Source: Micromonospora luteifusca (lineage in GTDB: Bacteria; Actinomycetota; Actinomycetes; Mycobacteriales; Micromonosporaceae). Taken from it: 64,000 nucleotides of DNA. Of this stretch, positions 29,849-38,873 are shown piece by piece. Position numbers and translations under genes: made by a program. Where the stretch lies: assembly GCF_016907275.1 (NCBI RefSeq), contig NZ_JAFBBP010000001.1, positions 2,408,001 to 2,472,000 on the forward strand. Direction: 5' to 3'. The stretch's first letter is position 1, and each line of letters opens with the position of its first letter. Under the pieces are notes generated by a model, which worked only from the letters and a program-made list of their open reading frames with translations, was not told the origin of the DNA and ran no database searches.

Positions 29849-30400
29849 TCAGCGGCGGCGCAGCTCCCTCTTGCGTTCCCGCTTCGCCCGCTTACGCTGC
29901 CGCTTGCGCTCCCGCTCGACCGCTTGGCGCCGGGGCTCCCCCGCGGACAGCCCGGTCACCGTACGGACCAGCAGCACCGCGCCCCACGGCCCGGCCACCC
30001 AGGCCGGCCAGAAGTAGAGCAGGTCCTGACTGAGCAGCGACGTCACCGCCCAGATGATCACCACGACCAGGATCACCTGCGGGTACGGCAACCACAGATC
30101 GGCCAGCCACCGGGCGGTGACGCCCCGGCCGGAGACCTGATCGGGCTGACCGGCCACGGGGCCGACAGCCGAAGCGCCGGCTGAGGCCGTCGCCAGGGTC
30201 GACCGCTGCGCCGGTGTCACCGGTGGCAGGTCGCCGAGCAGAGACTCCAACTCGGCGTACGTGCGCGCCGCGTAGGCCCGCTGCAACCGCTCGTCGTACT
30301 CGTGCAGGTCCAGTCGGCCTTCTTCGAGGGCGACCCGTAACCGGTCGGCCACCGCCGCACGGTCCGCGTCCGCGGCTCGCATCCCGTCGCGCCCGTTCAT
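29849..30400 (-). CDS. DUF1707 (SHOCT-like) domain membrane protein
   Basis: The ~183-residue product has an N-terminal DUF1707-type helical motif (MRAADADRAAVADRLRVALEEGRLDLHEYDERLQRAY... with LGDLP), two hydrophobic segments (VILVVVIIWAVTSLLSQ and the Trp-rich WPAWVAGPWGAVLLV), and a strongly basic tail of Arg/Lys. DUF1707 proteins are abundant in actinobacteria and their role is mostly unknown. The gene is intruding between map and infA. Start uncertain: ATG 30400 is used; 30412 and 30382 are also possible, none with a good ribosome site. Confidence 0.8.
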   Translation of the reverse strand: MNGRDGMRAADADRAAVADRLRVALEEGRLDLHEYDERLQRAYAARTYAELESLLGDLPPVTPAQRSTLATASAGASAVGPVAGQPDQVSGRGVTARWLADLWLPYPQVILVVVIIWAVTSLLSQDLLYFWPAWVAGPWGAVLLVRTVTGLSAGEPRRQAVERERKRQRKRAKRERKRELRRR

Positions 30401-30496
30401 GCCGGCAAGCATGCCACCGTCACGCCAGTCCCGTCCGACCCGACCGCTCCAGCCTTGATCCCCTCAGGGTGGAGCTGTGCTCCGCGGCCGGACCGG

Positions 30497-31348
30497 TCAG
30501 GGGGCGGTCGAGGCGGCGGGTTGCCGCGCGGTGACCAGGTCGCCGAGGCGGGCCCGACCCCCGTCGAAGGCCGTGAGCACCCAGACGCCGTCCGGCAGCA
30601 GAGCCATCGAGTGCTCGACGTGCGCGGCCACCGAGCCGTCCCGGGTCACCACCGTCCACCCGTCGGCTAACTCGACCGTACGCGGCGACGCCATCGTGAT
30701 CATCGGCTCGATGGCCAACGCCATGCCGGGAACCAGTCGTGGGCCCTTGCCCGGCCGACCGTGGTTCAGCACGTGCGGGTCCTGGTGCATCTCGGTGCCG
30801 ATGCCGTGCCCGCCGTAGCCGTCGACGATGCCGTACCGGCCGCCCTTGCGGACCGCGCTCTCCACCGCGTGGGAAATGTCGGTCAGTCGGCCCTTGCCGC
30901 TGGCCGCACCACGTGCGGCGGCGGCGATGCCGGCCCACATCGCGTCCTCGGCGACCTCGGCCATCTTCAGCAGCGCCGGATCGACGTCGCCGACCCCGAC
31001 GGTGATCGCCGAGTCGCCGTGCCAACCGTCCAGCACCGCGCCGCAGTCGATGGAGATCAGGTCACCAGCCTGGAGCACCTGCCCCGGCGAGGGGATGGCG
31101 TGCACGATCTGCTCGTTGACCGAGGAGCAGATCGACGCCGGGAAGCCGTGGTAGCCCTTGAACGACGGAACGCCACCCGCCTCGCGGATGGTCGACTCGG
31201 CGATGGCGTCCAGATCGGCGGTGCTGACACCGGGGGCAACTGCCTCCCGCATCCGGCGAAGCGCCTCGGCCACCACCAACCCGGCGGCCCGCATCTTCTC
31301 GATCTGGTCAGGGGTCTTCAGCTGGATGTCCAGCTGGGGACGACGCAT
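30497..31348 (-). CDS. map: Methionine aminopeptidase type I
   Basis: The ~283-residue enzyme removes the initiator methionine from nascent proteins. Metal ligands are visible in the Asp pair of LDGWHGDSAITVGVGD, the His in GHGIGTEMH, the Glu in LAIEPMI and the Glu in VEHSMAL. MRRPQLDIQLKTPDQIEKMR at the start is typical of the secY-linked copy. ATG 31348 is chosen over 31384, whose 12 extra residues cover the upstream hairpin. It lies 87 bases after adk. Confidence 0.97.
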   Translation of the reverse strand: MRRPQLDIQLKTPDQIEKMRAAGLVVAEALRRMREAVAPGVSTADLDAIAESTIREAGGVPSFKGYHGFPASICSSVNEQIVHAIPSPGQVLQAGDLISIDCGAVLDGWHGDSAITVGVGDVDPALLKMAEVAEDAMWAGIAAAARGAASGKGRLTDISHAVESAVRKGGRYGIVDGYGGHGIGTEMHQDPHVLNHGRPGKGPRLVPGMALAIEPMITMASPRTVELADGWTVVTRDGSVAAHVEHSMALLPDGVWVLTAFDGGRARLGDLVTARQPAASTAP

Positions 31349-31370
31349 TGAGCGATTACCTTTCGTTGCC

Positions 31371-31405
31371 GAACAGCGGGGCACGTCACGCGTACCCCGC
31401 TGTTC
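31371..31405 (-). terminator. Hairpin between adk and map
   Basis: Perfect 11-base arms (31371-31381 gaacagcgggg and 31395-31405) with a 13-base loop lie in the 87-base gap. It could be an mRNA-processing or partial-termination structure; map has no evident promoter after it. Confidence 0.55.
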
Positions 31406-31435
31406 GCACTCTATCCGCCGTGGCCCGGCAGGACC

Positions 31436-32089
31436 TCAGCCGCCGTACGACCGCAGTGCGTCGATGGCCCGGGTGGTGACGTCCTCCACCGGGCCGGTGG
31501 CGTCGATCCCGACCAGCTTGCCCTGAGCGCCGTAGTAGTCGACCAGGGGCGCGGTCTTCTCGCTGTATTCACGAAGCCGGGTGGCGATCGTCTCCGGCTT
31601 GTCGTCGTCGCGCTGGAACAGCTCGGCGCCGCACCTGTCACAGATGCCGGGCCGGGTGGTGGCGTCGAACTCGACGTGCCAGATCTTCCCGCAGCCCCGG
31701 CAGGTACGCCGACCGGAGAGACGCCGGATCACCTCGTCGTCGTCGACCACCAACTCCAGGACCAGATCCAGGGCGGTGCCCAGATCGGCGAGGAGCTTGT
31801 CCAGGGCGGCGGCCTGCGGAGTGGTCCGCGGGAAACCGTCGAGCAGAAAGCCCTCGGTGGCGTCGGGCTCGGCCAGCCGGTCCCGGACCATGTTGATGGT
31901 GACCTCGTCCGGAACCAGCTCGCCTGCGTCCATGTACCGCTTCGCCTCGATACCGAGCGGCGTGCCCTGGGTGACGTTCGAACGGAAGATGTCTCCGGTC
32001 GAAATCTTGGGCACCGACAGGTGCGCGGCGACGAATTCCGCCTGCGTGCCCTTACCCGCGCCCGGCGGGCCAACCAGAACGAGTCTCAT
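31436..32089 (-). CDS. adk: Adenylate kinase
   Basis: The 217-residue enzyme interconverts ATP+AMP and two ADP. The P-loop GPPGAGKG is at residues 7-14, the AMP site at GDIFRSNV and LLDGFPRT. The long-form LID domain has two Cys pairs (CRGCGK and CDRCGA), so it binds zinc. The ATG directly abuts the secY stop with no gap, showing coupled translation with the translocon gene, a classic spc-operon arrangement. Confidence 0.98.
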   Translation of the reverse strand: MRLVLVGPPGAGKGTQAEFVAAHLSVPKISTGDIFRSNVTQGTPLGIEAKRYMDAGELVPDEVTINMVRDRLAEPDATEGFLLDGFPRTTPQAAALDKLLADLGTALDLVLELVVDDDEVIRRLSGRRTCRGCGKIWHVEFDATTRPGICDRCGAELFQRDDDKPETIATRLREYSEKTAPLVDYYGAQGKLVGIDATGPVEDVTTRAIDALRSYGG

Positions 32090-33418
32090 CTACCGCAGGA
32101 ACCCTTCGTAGTTCCGCTGCATGAGTTGGCTCTCGATCTGCTTCACGGTCTCCAGACCGACGCCGACCATGATGAGCACAGCGGTGCCGCCGAACGGGAA
32201 GTTCTGGTACTGCTGGTTGTCCAGCCAGATGAAGAAGAAGTTCGGCAGGATCGAGATGACGCCGAGGTAGAGCGCGCCCGGCAGGGTGATCCGGCTGAGG
32301 ATGAAGTCGAGGTAGTCGGCCGTCGGCTTGCCCGGGCGGATGCCCGGCACGAACCCGCCGTACTTCTTCATGTTGTCCGCGACCTCGGTCGGGTTGAACG
32401 TGATCGAGACGTAGAAGTACGTGAAGAAGATGATCAGCAGGAAGTAGACCGTGATGTAGATCGGGCTGTCCGGTGCCACCAGGTTGTTCTGGATCCACGC
32501 CTGGACCTTGCCCGGGTCGTTCTGGTCGAAGAACTGCAGAGCCAACTGCGGCAGGTAGAGCAGCGAAGAACCGAAGATGACCGGGATCACACCAGCCTGG
32601 TTGACCTTCAGCGGGATGTAGGTCGAGGTGCCGCCGTACATCCGCCGGCCGATCATCCGCTTGGCGTACTGCACCGGGATCCGGCGCTGCGCCTGCTCGA
32701 TGAAGGTGACTGCGGTGATGACCACCAGGACCAGCGCGATGACCAGGGCGAACATGTCCCAGCCCTTGCTGGTCTTGATCTGCCAGCCCTCGCTGGGCAG
32801 GCGGGCCGCGATCGAGGTGAAGATCAGGACGGACATGCCGTTGCCGACGCCGCGGTCGGTGATCAGCTCACCGAGCCACATGACCATGCCGGTGCCGGCG
32901 GTCATGGTGATCACCAGGATGGCCAGGGTCAGCCAGTCCGGGATGCCGGTGCCGGTCGGGATGATCGGGAACTGGTCGCACTTGTTCTGGAACAGCTGCC
33001 CCGAGCGGGCCAGGGCCACGAACGCCGAGGCCTGCAGCACACCAAGACCGAGGGTCAGGTAGCGGGTGTACTGGGTGATCTTCGCCTGGCCGGCCTGGCC
33101 CTCCTTGCGGAGCTGCTCCAGGCGCGGGATCACGACGGTCAGCAGCTGCAGGATGATCGACGCGGTGATGTAGGGCATGATGCCCAGCGCGAAGACCGAG
33201 AGCTGCAGCAACGCTCCGCCGGAGAAGAGGTTGAGCAGGTTCAGCGGCCCCGTCGAGTCGCCCGAGATCGAGTCGAGGCACTTCTGCACGTTGCCGTACG
33301 AGACGCCCGGGCTGGGGAGCGTTGCACCCAGCCGGTAGACCGCGATGATGCCTACTGTGAACAGCAGCTTCTTGCGCAGGTCAGGCGTACGGAACGCACT
33401 GAGAAAGGCGGACAGCAA
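32090..33418 (-). CDS. secY: Preprotein translocase channel subunit SecY
   Basis: The ~442-residue polytopic protein forms the Sec channel with SecE. It has the expected ten hydrophobic segments and the cytoplasmic loop IPVQYAKRMIGRRMYGGTSTYIPLKVN. The start is an unusual TTG at 33418: AGGAGG lies six bases upstream (33430-33425), and the protein then begins LLSAFLSAFRTPDLRKKLLF, the standard SecY N-terminus. A reading from 33526 adds 36 Arg/Pro-rich residues and is unlikely. The 233-base gap before it holds a terminator and probably the secY promoter. Confidence 0.97.
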   Translation of the reverse strand: MLSAFLSAFRTPDLRKKLLFTVGIIAVYRLGATLPSPGVSYGNVQKCLDSISGDSTGPLNLLNLFSGGALLQLSVFALGIMPYITASIILQLLTVVIPRLEQLRKEGQAGQAKITQYTRYLTLGLGVLQASAFVALARSGQLFQNKCDQFPIIPTGTGIPDWLTLAILVITMTAGTGMVMWLGELITDRGVGNGMSVLIFTSIAARLPSEGWQIKTSKGWDMFALVIALVLVVITAVTFIEQAQRRIPVQYAKRMIGRRMYGGTSTYIPLKVNQAGVIPVIFGSSLLYLPQLALQFFDQNDPGKVQAWIQNNLVAPDSPIYITVYFLLIIFFTYFYVSITFNPTEVADNMKKYGGFVPGIRPGKPTADYLDFILSRITLPGALYLGVISILPNFFFIWLDNQQYQNFPFGGTAVLIMVGVGLETVKQIESQLMQRNYEGFLR

Positions 33419-33651
33419 CTTCTTCCTCCTGCGCGAGGCGGGCCGCCGGTGAACCCTGGCGGGTGGGGGTGGATCACGGGCGAGCGCCCGCAATCCATGG
33501 CTGGGATGGGACTCTAACAGCCCCACGCCGGTCCGGGCAGATGCGCCCGACTACATAAATCGAATCCGATGTTACCGGCCGCAATGGGCCCAGGTAGACC
33601 ATGGCGCCCGCCAGTTGCTCACAACTGGACGGGCGCCATGGGTGGTACGCC
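33419..33651 (-). promoter_or_regulatory. Intergenic region between rplO and secY
   Basis: After the rplO hairpin (listed) the strand has one AT-rich patch, ATTTATGTAGT in the transcript sense (about 33565-33555), a plausible -10 area for a separate secY-adk-map promoter. I cannot assign a -35 box. Confidence 0.4.
33599..33642 (-). terminator. Terminator after rplO
   Basis: A long hairpin of about 19 pairs with one bulged base (33599-33617 with 33622-33642; stem includes ccatggcgcccg) begins ten bases after the rplO stop. It divides the spc operon from secY. Confidence 0.75.
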
Positions 33652-34095
33652 TTACAGCTCGGTGGTGGAGCCACCGGCGGCGGCGATCTTCTCCTTGGCC
33701 GACGCACTGAACGCGTGCGCAGACACCTGGAGCGCGACCCCGCCGAGGTCCCCGGTGCCGAGGACCTTGACCGGGTGGCCCTTGCGGACCGCGCCGGACT
33801 CGACGAGCTCCAGCGGGCCGACCTCGCCACCGTTCGGGAACAGCTCAGCGAGTCGGTCCAGGTTGACAACCTGGAAGACCACCTTGAACTTGTTCTTGAA
33901 GCCCTTCAACTTCGGCAGGCGCATGTGGATGGGCATCTGCCCACCCTCGAACGCCGCCGAGATGTTCTTACGGGCCTTGGAACCCTTGGTACCGCGACCA
34001 GCGGTCTTGCCCTTGGAACCCTCACCGCGACCCACACGGGTCTTCGCGGTCTTGGAACCGGGCGCCGGGCGCAGGTGATGCACCTTGATCGTCAT
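33652..34095 (-). CDS. rplO: 50S ribosomal protein L15
   Basis: The 147-residue protein starts [42 protein letters not shown] in family style, with [16 protein letters not shown] and a C-terminal L18e-like domain. It overlaps rpmD by one base (TAATG) and is the last gene before a strong terminator. Confidence 0.98.
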   Translation of the reverse strand: MTIKVHHLRPAPGSKTAKTRVGRGEGSKGKTAGRGTKGSKARKNISAAFEGGQMPIHMRLPKLKGFKNKFKVVFQVVNLDRLAELFPNGGEVGPLELVESGAVRKGHPVKVLGTGDLGGVALQVSAHAFSASAKEKIAAAGGSTTEL

Positions 34096-34277
34096 TACTC
34101 GACCTCCTCGACCTTCACGAGGTGGTTCACAGTGAAGATCATGCCGCGGATCTCGGGCCGGTCCTCCTTGACCACCACATCGTTGATCCGCTTGAGACCG
34201 AGCGAACGCAGCGAATCACGCTGGTTCTGCTTGGTCCCGATGACGGACCGGAGCTGGGTGACCTTCAGACGTGCCAT
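34095..34277 (-). CDS. rpmD: 50S ribosomal protein L30
   Basis: The 60-residue protein has [35 protein letters not shown], the single L30 ferredoxin-like fold, and [18 protein letters not shown] at the end. It overlaps rpsE and rplO by one base each, so three genes are translated in a chain. Confidence 0.98.
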   Translation of the reverse strand: MARLKVTQLRSVIGTKQNQRDSLRSLGLKRINDVVVKEDRPEIRGMIFTVNHLVKVEEVE

Positions 34278-34891
34278 CAGTGCGCCACCCCCGCACGCGA
34301 CGCCAGCATGGCGGCCGGCGCGACGTCCTCCACCGGCAGACCACGACGCGCTGCGACCTGCTCAGGGGACTCAAGCCCCTTCAGGGCCGCCACGGTGGCG
34401 TGCACGATGTTGATCGGGTTCGACGAGCCGAGGCTCTTGGAGAGCACGTCGTGGATCCCGGCGCACTCCAGCACGGCACGCACCGGACCACCGGCGATGA
34501 CACCCGTACCGGCCGAGGCCGGCTTGAGCAGCACGACGCCAGCGGCGTCCTCACCCGTCACCGGGTGCGGGATCGACTGACCGATCCGCGGAACCTTGAA
34601 GAAGTGCTTCTTGGCCTCCTCGACACCCTTGGCGATGGCCGCGGGCACCTCCTTGGCCTTTCCGTAGCCCACGCCGACCGTGCCGTCGCCGTCGCCCACG
34701 ATCACCAGAGCGGTGAAGCTGAAGCGACGACCACCCTTCACGACCTTGGCGACGCGGTTGATCGCGACGACCCGCTCAAGGTGCGGGGTCTTCTCGACGG
34801 GCGCGTTTCCGCGGCCGCCCTCACGGCGGTTGTCGCGGCGACCACCCTCGTTGCCACCGGACCCGCCGCCACGGCGCTGTTGACCTGGCAT
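34277..34891 (-). CDS. rpsE: 30S ribosomal protein S5
   Basis: The 204-residue protein has a Gly/Arg/Asn-rich N-terminal extension (about 30 residues), the double-stranded RNA-binding domain [35 protein letters not shown], and the second domain with [23 protein letters not shown]. These lie at the mRNA entry and decoding region. It follows rplR by 33 bases. Confidence 0.98.
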   Translation of the reverse strand: MPGQQRRGGGSGGNEGGRRDNRREGGRGNAPVEKTPHLERVVAINRVAKVVKGGRRFSFTALVIVGDGDGTVGVGYGKAKEVPAAIAKGVEEAKKHFFKVPRIGQSIPHPVTGEDAAGVVLLKPASAGTGVIAGGPVRAVLECAGIHDVLSKSLGSSNPINIVHATVAALKGLESPEQVAARRGLPVEDVAPAAMLASRAGVAH

Positions 34892-34924
34892 CAGCAGCCT
34901 TCCTTATCTCTCGTGACGGGGTTG

Positions 34925-35314
34925 TTAGAACTCGAGCCCGGCTTCGCGGGCGGCGTCGGCAAGCGCGGCGACTCGCCCCGCGTACCGGTTGCCACCGCGG
35001 TCGAAGACGACCTTGGAGACGCCGGCGGCCTTGGCCCGCTCGGCGAGCAGCGCGCCCACCTTGCCAGCCAGGGCGCTCTTGTCGCCCTCCGTACCGCGCA
35101 GCGAGGCGTCCAGGGTCGACGCCGACGCCAGGGTGTGACCCTTGGTGTCGTCGACGATCTGGGCGACCATGTGCCGCAGCGAACGGGTGACGACCAGGCG
35201 CGGACGCTCGGCCGTACCACTGACGTTCTTGCGGACGCGGAAGTGTCGACGCGCACGCCCAACGGCGCGCTTGGCGGCGACACCGCGGCGGCGCTTGAGC
35301 AGCGTGGCGCTCAC
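34925..35314 (-). CDS. rplR: 50S ribosomal protein L18
   Basis: The 129-residue 5S-rRNA-binding protein has a basic start ([26 protein letters not shown]), then [24 protein letters not shown], and the C-terminal [26 protein letters not shown]. The GTG start overlaps the rplF stop (GTGA). Confidence 0.98.
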   Translation of the reverse strand: MSATLLKRRRGVAAKRAVGRARRHFRVRKNVSGTAERPRLVVTRSLRHMVAQIVDDTKGHTLASASTLDASLRGTEGDKSALAGKVGALLAERAKAAGVSKVVFDRGGNRYAGRVAALADAAREAGLEF

Positions 35315-35853
35315 TTCTTACCTGCCTTTCCAGCCTTGCGGCGGATGACCTCGCCCTGGTACTTCACGCCCTTGCCCTTGTAGGGCTCCGGCGGACGGAT
35401 CTTCCGGATGTTGGCGGCGACCTCACCGACCTGCTGCTTGTCGATGCCAGCCACGTGGAACAGGGTCGGCCGCTCCACCGTGAAGGTGATGCCCGCCGGG
35501 GCGGGGACGATCACCGGGTGCGAGAACCCGAGCGCGAACTCGAGGTCCGAACCCTTGGCGGTGACCCGGTAACCGGTGCCGGCGATCTCCAGGCTCTTGC
35601 GGTAGCCCTCGGTGACCCCGACGATCATGTTGGCAACCAGCGTACGGCTCAGGCCGTGGAGCTCCTTGGCCTTGCGCTCGTCGTTCGGCCGGTTGACGCT
35701 CAGCTGCCCATCCTCGGCCCGCTCGACCGTGATCGGCTCGGCGAGGGTGTGCTGGAGCTGGCCCTTGGGGCCCTTGACCTTGACGGTCTGCCCGTCGATC
35801 GTGATATCGACGCCGGCTGGTACCGGGATCGACTTACGTCCAATTCGCGACAT
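35311..35853 (-). CDS. rplF: 50S ribosomal protein L6
   Basis: The ~180-residue protein begins [20 protein letters not shown] and has the two repeated L6 domains, with [21 protein letters not shown] and the C-terminal [31 protein letters not shown] near the factor-binding site. ATG 35853 is used; 17 codons of upstream frame overlap rpsH and are not conserved. Confidence 0.98.
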   Translation of the reverse strand: MSRIGRKSIPVPAGVDITIDGQTVKVKGPKGQLQHTLAEPITVERAEDGQLSVNRPNDERKAKELHGLSRTLVANMIVGVTEGYRKSLEIAGTGYRVTAKGSDLEFALGFSHPVIVPAPAGITFTVERPTLFHVAGIDKQQVGEVAANIRKIRPPEPYKGKGVKYQGEVIRRKAGKAGKK

Positions 35854-35869
35854 TTCTACCTGTCTCCCG

Positions 35870-36277
35870 TTACCAGACGAAGGCGAGGACTTCCCCGCCA
35901 ACACTCCGCTTGCGGGCCTGCCGGTCGGTCAGCAGCCCCTGGGACGTCGAAATGATCGCCACGCCCAGCCCACCGAGCACCCGGGGGAGCCCGTCCGACT
36001 TGGCGTACACCCGGAGACCGGGCTTGGACACGCGCTTGATGCCGGCCAGGCTCCGCTCGCGGTTCTGGCCGTACTTCAGCTCGACGACCAGTCGCTTGCC
36101 GACGGCGCCCTCCTCGGGCTCCTCGACCGACCAGGTGGCGATGTAACCCTCGGCCTTCAAGACCTCGGCGATGTTCGCCTTGATCTTGGAGTAGGGCATC
36201 TTCACCTGATCGTGGTACGCCTGGTTGGCGTTACGCAGACGCGTGAGCATGTCTGCGATCGGGTCGGTCATCGTCAT
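35870..36277 (-). CDS. rpsH: 30S ribosomal protein S8
   Basis: The 135-residue protein starts [23 protein letters not shown], the normal actinobacterial S8 N-terminus, so ATG 36277 (or 36271, two codons later) is the start and the frame to 36343 is not. The C-terminal [32 protein letters not shown] binds helix 21 of 16S rRNA. Two hairpins sit in the 116-base gap from rpsN. Confidence 0.98.
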   Translation of the reverse strand: MTMTDPIADMLTRLRNANQAYHDQVKMPYSKIKANIAEVLKAEGYIATWSVEEPEEGAVGKRLVVELKYGQNRERSLAGIKRVSKPGLRVYAKSDGLPRVLGGLGVAIISTSQGLLTDRQARKRSVGGEVLAFVW

Positions 36278-36298
36278 GGATTTCGTCAGCCTTTCTCG

Positions 36299-36382
36299 CC
36301 GGGGTTCCCGGGGCATCAGCCCCGGGCCTACGGCGAAGAGCAATACCTAATCGGTGCAGGAGTTCCCGGCCGACGGCCGGGA
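36299..36382 (-). repeat. Two hairpins between rpsN and rpsH
   Basis: Hairpin A is cgccg...cccggggc-atca-gccccggg...cggcg (36299-36334). Hairpin B is tcccggccg-a-cggccggga (36364-36382), starting 12 bases after the rpsN stop. Both lie inside the spc operon where transcription must continue. Confidence 0.65.
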
Positions 36383-36393
36383 CGCGGTCGCCC

Positions 36394-36579
36394 TTACCAG
36401 GAAGCCTTGGACACGCCCGGCAGCTCACCGCGGTGGGCCATCTCCCGGATGCAGACCCGGCAGAGCCCGAACTTGCGGTAGACCGCCTTCGGACGCCCGC
36501 ACCGCTGGCAGCGGGTGTACGCGCGAACCGAGAACTTCGGCTTCGCGGCCGCCTTGATGATCAGCGCCTTCTTGGCCAT
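36394..36579 (-). CDS. rpsN: 30S ribosomal protein S14, zinc type (type Z)
   Basis: The 61-residue short form carries two C-x2-C pairs (RCQRCGRP and LCRVCIRE) for zinc, with FSVRAYTRC and [10 protein letters not shown]. This is the housekeeping zinc S14; a longer zinc-free paralog would be expected elsewhere. One base separates it from rplE. Confidence 0.98.
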   Translation of the reverse strand: MAKKALIIKAAAKPKFSVRAYTRCQRCGRPKAVYRKFGLCRVCIREMAHRGELPGVSKASW

Positions 36580-36580
36580 C

Positions 36581-37147
36581 TCAGTTCTCCTTGAACGGGA
36601 AGCCCAGGAGCTTGAGCAGCGCCCGGCCCTCGTCGTCGGTCGTGGCGGTGGTGACCACCGTGATGTCCATGCCCCGCTGGCGATCGATCCGGTCCTGGTC
36701 GATCTCGTGGAACACCGACTGCTCGGTCAGACCGAACGTGTAGTTGCCGTGCCCGTCCAGCTTGCGCCCGTCCAGACCGCGGAAGTCGCGGATACGCGGC
36801 AGCGAGATGGAGAGCAGCCGGTCCAGGAACTCCCACATCCGGTCGCCACGAAGGGTCACCTTCGCACCGATCGGCATGCCCTCGCGGAGCTTGAACTGCG
36901 CGATGGACTTGGTCGCCCGCCGCACCTGCGGCTTCTGGCCGGTGATCGTGGCGAGGTCGCGGACCGCGCCGTCGATCAGCTTGGCGTCGCGAGCAGCCTC
37001 GCCGACACCCATGTTGACGACGATCTTGACCAGCCGCGGCACCTGCATGGGGTTGCCGTAGCTGCGCTGCTCGCGCAGCTGGGCCACGATCTCGTTGCGG
37101 TACCGCTCCTTGAGGCGCGGCAGGGTCTTTTCGGTAGCCGTGGTCAT
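36581..37147 (-). CDS. rplE: 50S ribosomal protein L5
   Basis: The ~188-residue 5S-binding protein has [64 protein letters not shown] and the C-terminal [28 protein letters not shown]. The ATG at 37147 overlaps the rplX stop by one base (TGATG); a GTG one codon earlier (37150) is an alternative. Confidence 0.98.
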   Translation of the reverse strand: MTTATEKTLPRLKERYRNEIVAQLREQRSYGNPMQVPRLVKIVVNMGVGEAARDAKLIDGAVRDLATITGQKPQVRRATKSIAQFKLREGMPIGAKVTLRGDRMWEFLDRLLSISLPRIRDFRGLDGRKLDGHGNYTFGLTEQSVFHEIDQDRIDRQRGMDITVVTTATTDDEGRALLKLLGFPFKEN

Positions 37148-37467
37148 CACAGGTCCTTACCGGTGCTACGCGCGATGCGGACCTTCTGGCCGTTGTCGTC
37201 GATCCGGTAACCGACGCGCGTCGGCTTGCCGTCGGAGTCCAGGACCTGCACGTTCGAGACGTGGATCGGGGCCTCCTGGGTGACGATGCCGCCGGTCTTG
37301 GCGCCACGCTGGGTGGTGCTGATGCGGGTGTGCTTCTTGACCCGGTTCACGCCCTCGACCAGGACCTTGTCCTGCCGCGGGAAGGCCGCGATGACCTTAC
37401 CCTTGGCACCCTTGTCCTTGCCGGCGATGACGACGACCGTGTCGCCCTTCTTGACCTTCACGGTCAC
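37147..37467 (-). CDS. rplX: 50S ribosomal protein L24
   Basis: The ~106-residue protein has the KOW motif [45 protein letters not shown] 37467 is taken because it overlaps the rplN stop and GGAGG lies four bases upstream; a second GTG two codons later (37461) has a more usual ten-base spacing and may be the true start. It assists early 23S rRNA folding. Confidence 0.96.
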   Translation of the reverse strand: MTVKVKKGDTVVVIAGKDKGAKGKVIAAFPRQDKVLVEGVNRVKKHTRISTTQRGAKTGGIVTQEAPIHVSNVQVLDSDGKPTRVGYRIDDNGQKVRIARSTGKDL

Positions 37468-37832
37468 AACACCTCCGGCGCGAGGGAAATAATCTTCATG
37501 AACCGCTTGTCCCGCAGCTCCCGGCCCACCGGGCCGAAGATGCGGGTTCCACGCGGGTCCCCGCCGTCCTTGATGATGACGGCGGCGTTCTCGTCGAAGC
37601 GGATGTACGAGCCGTCCGGCCGACGCCTCTCCTTGGCCGTGCGAACGACGACCGCCTTGACGACGTCGCCCTTCTTCACACCGGCACCCGGGATCGCGTC
37701 CTTGACCGTGGCCACGATGACGTCGCCGATGCTCGCGTAGCGCCGACCCGAGCCACCGAGAACCCGGATGCACAGGATCTCCCGAGCACCCGTGTTGTCG
37801 GCGACGCGCAGTCGCGACTCCTGCTGAATCAC
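37464..37832 (-). CDS. rplN: 50S ribosomal protein L14
   Basis: The 122-residue protein starts from GTG with [39 protein letters not shown] and includes [33 protein letters not shown] and the end [13 protein letters not shown]. It is first in the spc group, 101 bases after rpsQ; a hairpin at 37857-37884 lies in that gap. Confidence 0.99.
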   Translation of the reverse strand: MIQQESRLRVADNTGAREILCIRVLGGSGRRYASIGDVIVATVKDAIPGAGVKKGDVVKAVVVRTAKERRRPDGSYIRFDENAAVIIKDGGDPRGTRIFGPVGRELRDKRFMKIISLAPEVL

Positions 37833-37856
37833 GTCTATCTCCTATGTCTGCCGGTT

Positions 37857-37884
37857 CTCCGGCCGCCGTAGCGGCCGGCCGGAG
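37857..37884 (-). repeat. Hairpin between rpsQ and rplN
   Basis: Nine-base arms ctccggccg (37857-37865) and cggccggag (37876-37884) with a ten-base loop mark the S10/spc operon boundary. It could be a partial terminator; no promoter for rplN is evident. Confidence 0.5.
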
Positions 37885-37933
37885 CCTGGCGGAACCTACG
37901 CCCGACGCAACGCCGGGCGAGCTCGAGCCTTCG

Positions 37934-38212
37934 CTACTTGGCCTTTTCCAGGATCTCCACGATCCGCCAACGCTTGGTGGCGCTCAGCGGCCGGGTCTCC
38001 ATGATGAGAACCCGGTCACCGGTGCCAGCGGCGTTCTGCTCGTCGTGCACCTTCAGCTTGGCCGTACGGCGCATGATCTTGCCGTACAGCGCGTGCCGAA
38101 CCCGGTCCTCGACCTCGACCACGACGGTCTTGTCCATCTTGTCGCTGATCACCAGGCCCTCGCGGACCTTGCGGCGCGACCGCGCGGCGGCGGTGGCGGT
38201 CTCTTCGGTCAT
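37934..38212 (-). CDS. rpsQ: 30S ribosomal protein S17
   Basis: The 92-residue OB-fold protein shows [46 protein letters not shown] and [28 protein letters not shown]. It overlaps rpmC by four bases (ATGA) and closes the S10 operon. Confidence 0.98.
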   Translation of the reverse strand: MTEETATAAARSRRKVREGLVISDKMDKTVVVEVEDRVRHALYGKIMRRTAKLKVHDEQNAAGTGDRVLIMETRPLSATKRWRIVEILEKAK

Positions 38213-38445
38213 GATGCAGTCACCTCAGTCGGCGCGGCCGAGAGCCCCAGCTCGCGCTCACGCATGATCGTGTAGATCCGGGCGATCTCCCGACGGATGA
38301 CCTGCAACCGCCGGTTGTTGTCCAGCTGCCCGGTTGCGGCCTGCACGCGGAGGTTGAACAGCTCCGCCTTGGCCTCCCGCAGCTTCGTGACCAGCTCCTC
38401 TTCGGAGAGCTCACGCAGCTCGGTCGCCTTAACGCCCGCTGCCAT
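38209..38445 (-). CDS. rpmC: 50S ribosomal protein L29
   Basis: The 78-residue helical protein has [59 protein letters not shown], the L29 hairpin near the exit tunnel. It overlaps rplP by one base and rpsQ by four. Confidence 0.98.
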   Translation of the reverse strand: MAAGVKATELRELSEEELVTKLREAKAELFNLRVQAATGQLDNNRRLQVIRREIARIYTIMRERELGLSAAPTEVTAS

Positions 38446-38870
38446 CAGGATTCACCCACTTCGCGCGTAACAATGCGGCACTTCATCGGGAGCTTGTGGA
38501 TCGCGCGACGCATGGCCTCTCGCGCGATCTGCTCGTTGGGGAAGGACATCTCGAAGAGAACCCGCCCCGGCTTGACGTTGGCGACCCACCACTCGGGCGA
38601 ACCCTTACCGGAACCCATCCGGGTCTCGGCAGGCTTCTTGGTGAGGGCCTGGTCCGGGAAGATCGTGATCCAGACCTTGCCACCACGCTTGATGTGGCGA
38701 GTCATCGCGATACGTGCCGACTCGATCTGCCGGTTGGTCACGTACGCCGGCTCGAGAGCCTGGATCCCGAACTCGCCGAACACCACCCGGTTACCACCCT
38801 TGGACGCGCCACTGCGGTCCGGGTGGTGCGGCTTGCGGAAGCCCTTCGGGGGCTTGCGCGGCATCAGCAT
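38445..38870 (-). CDS. rplP: 50S ribosomal protein L16
   Basis: The 141-residue protein begins [21 protein letters not shown] and has [40 protein letters not shown] and [25 protein letters not shown]. It helps shape the A-site tRNA elbow. Three bases separate it from rpsC. Confidence 0.98.
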
Positions 38871-38873
38871 CTG

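Noticed and set aside
29502..30017. A plus-strand 171-codon frame upstream of and antisense to the DUF1707 gene
   Set aside because: It is Arg/Pro/Ser-rich, has no recognisable motif, and its second half is antisense to a gene with clear membrane and DUF1707 features.
36394..36579. Zinc-independent S14 or other paralog
   Set aside because: Both C-x2-C pairs are intact, so this is the normal zinc form.
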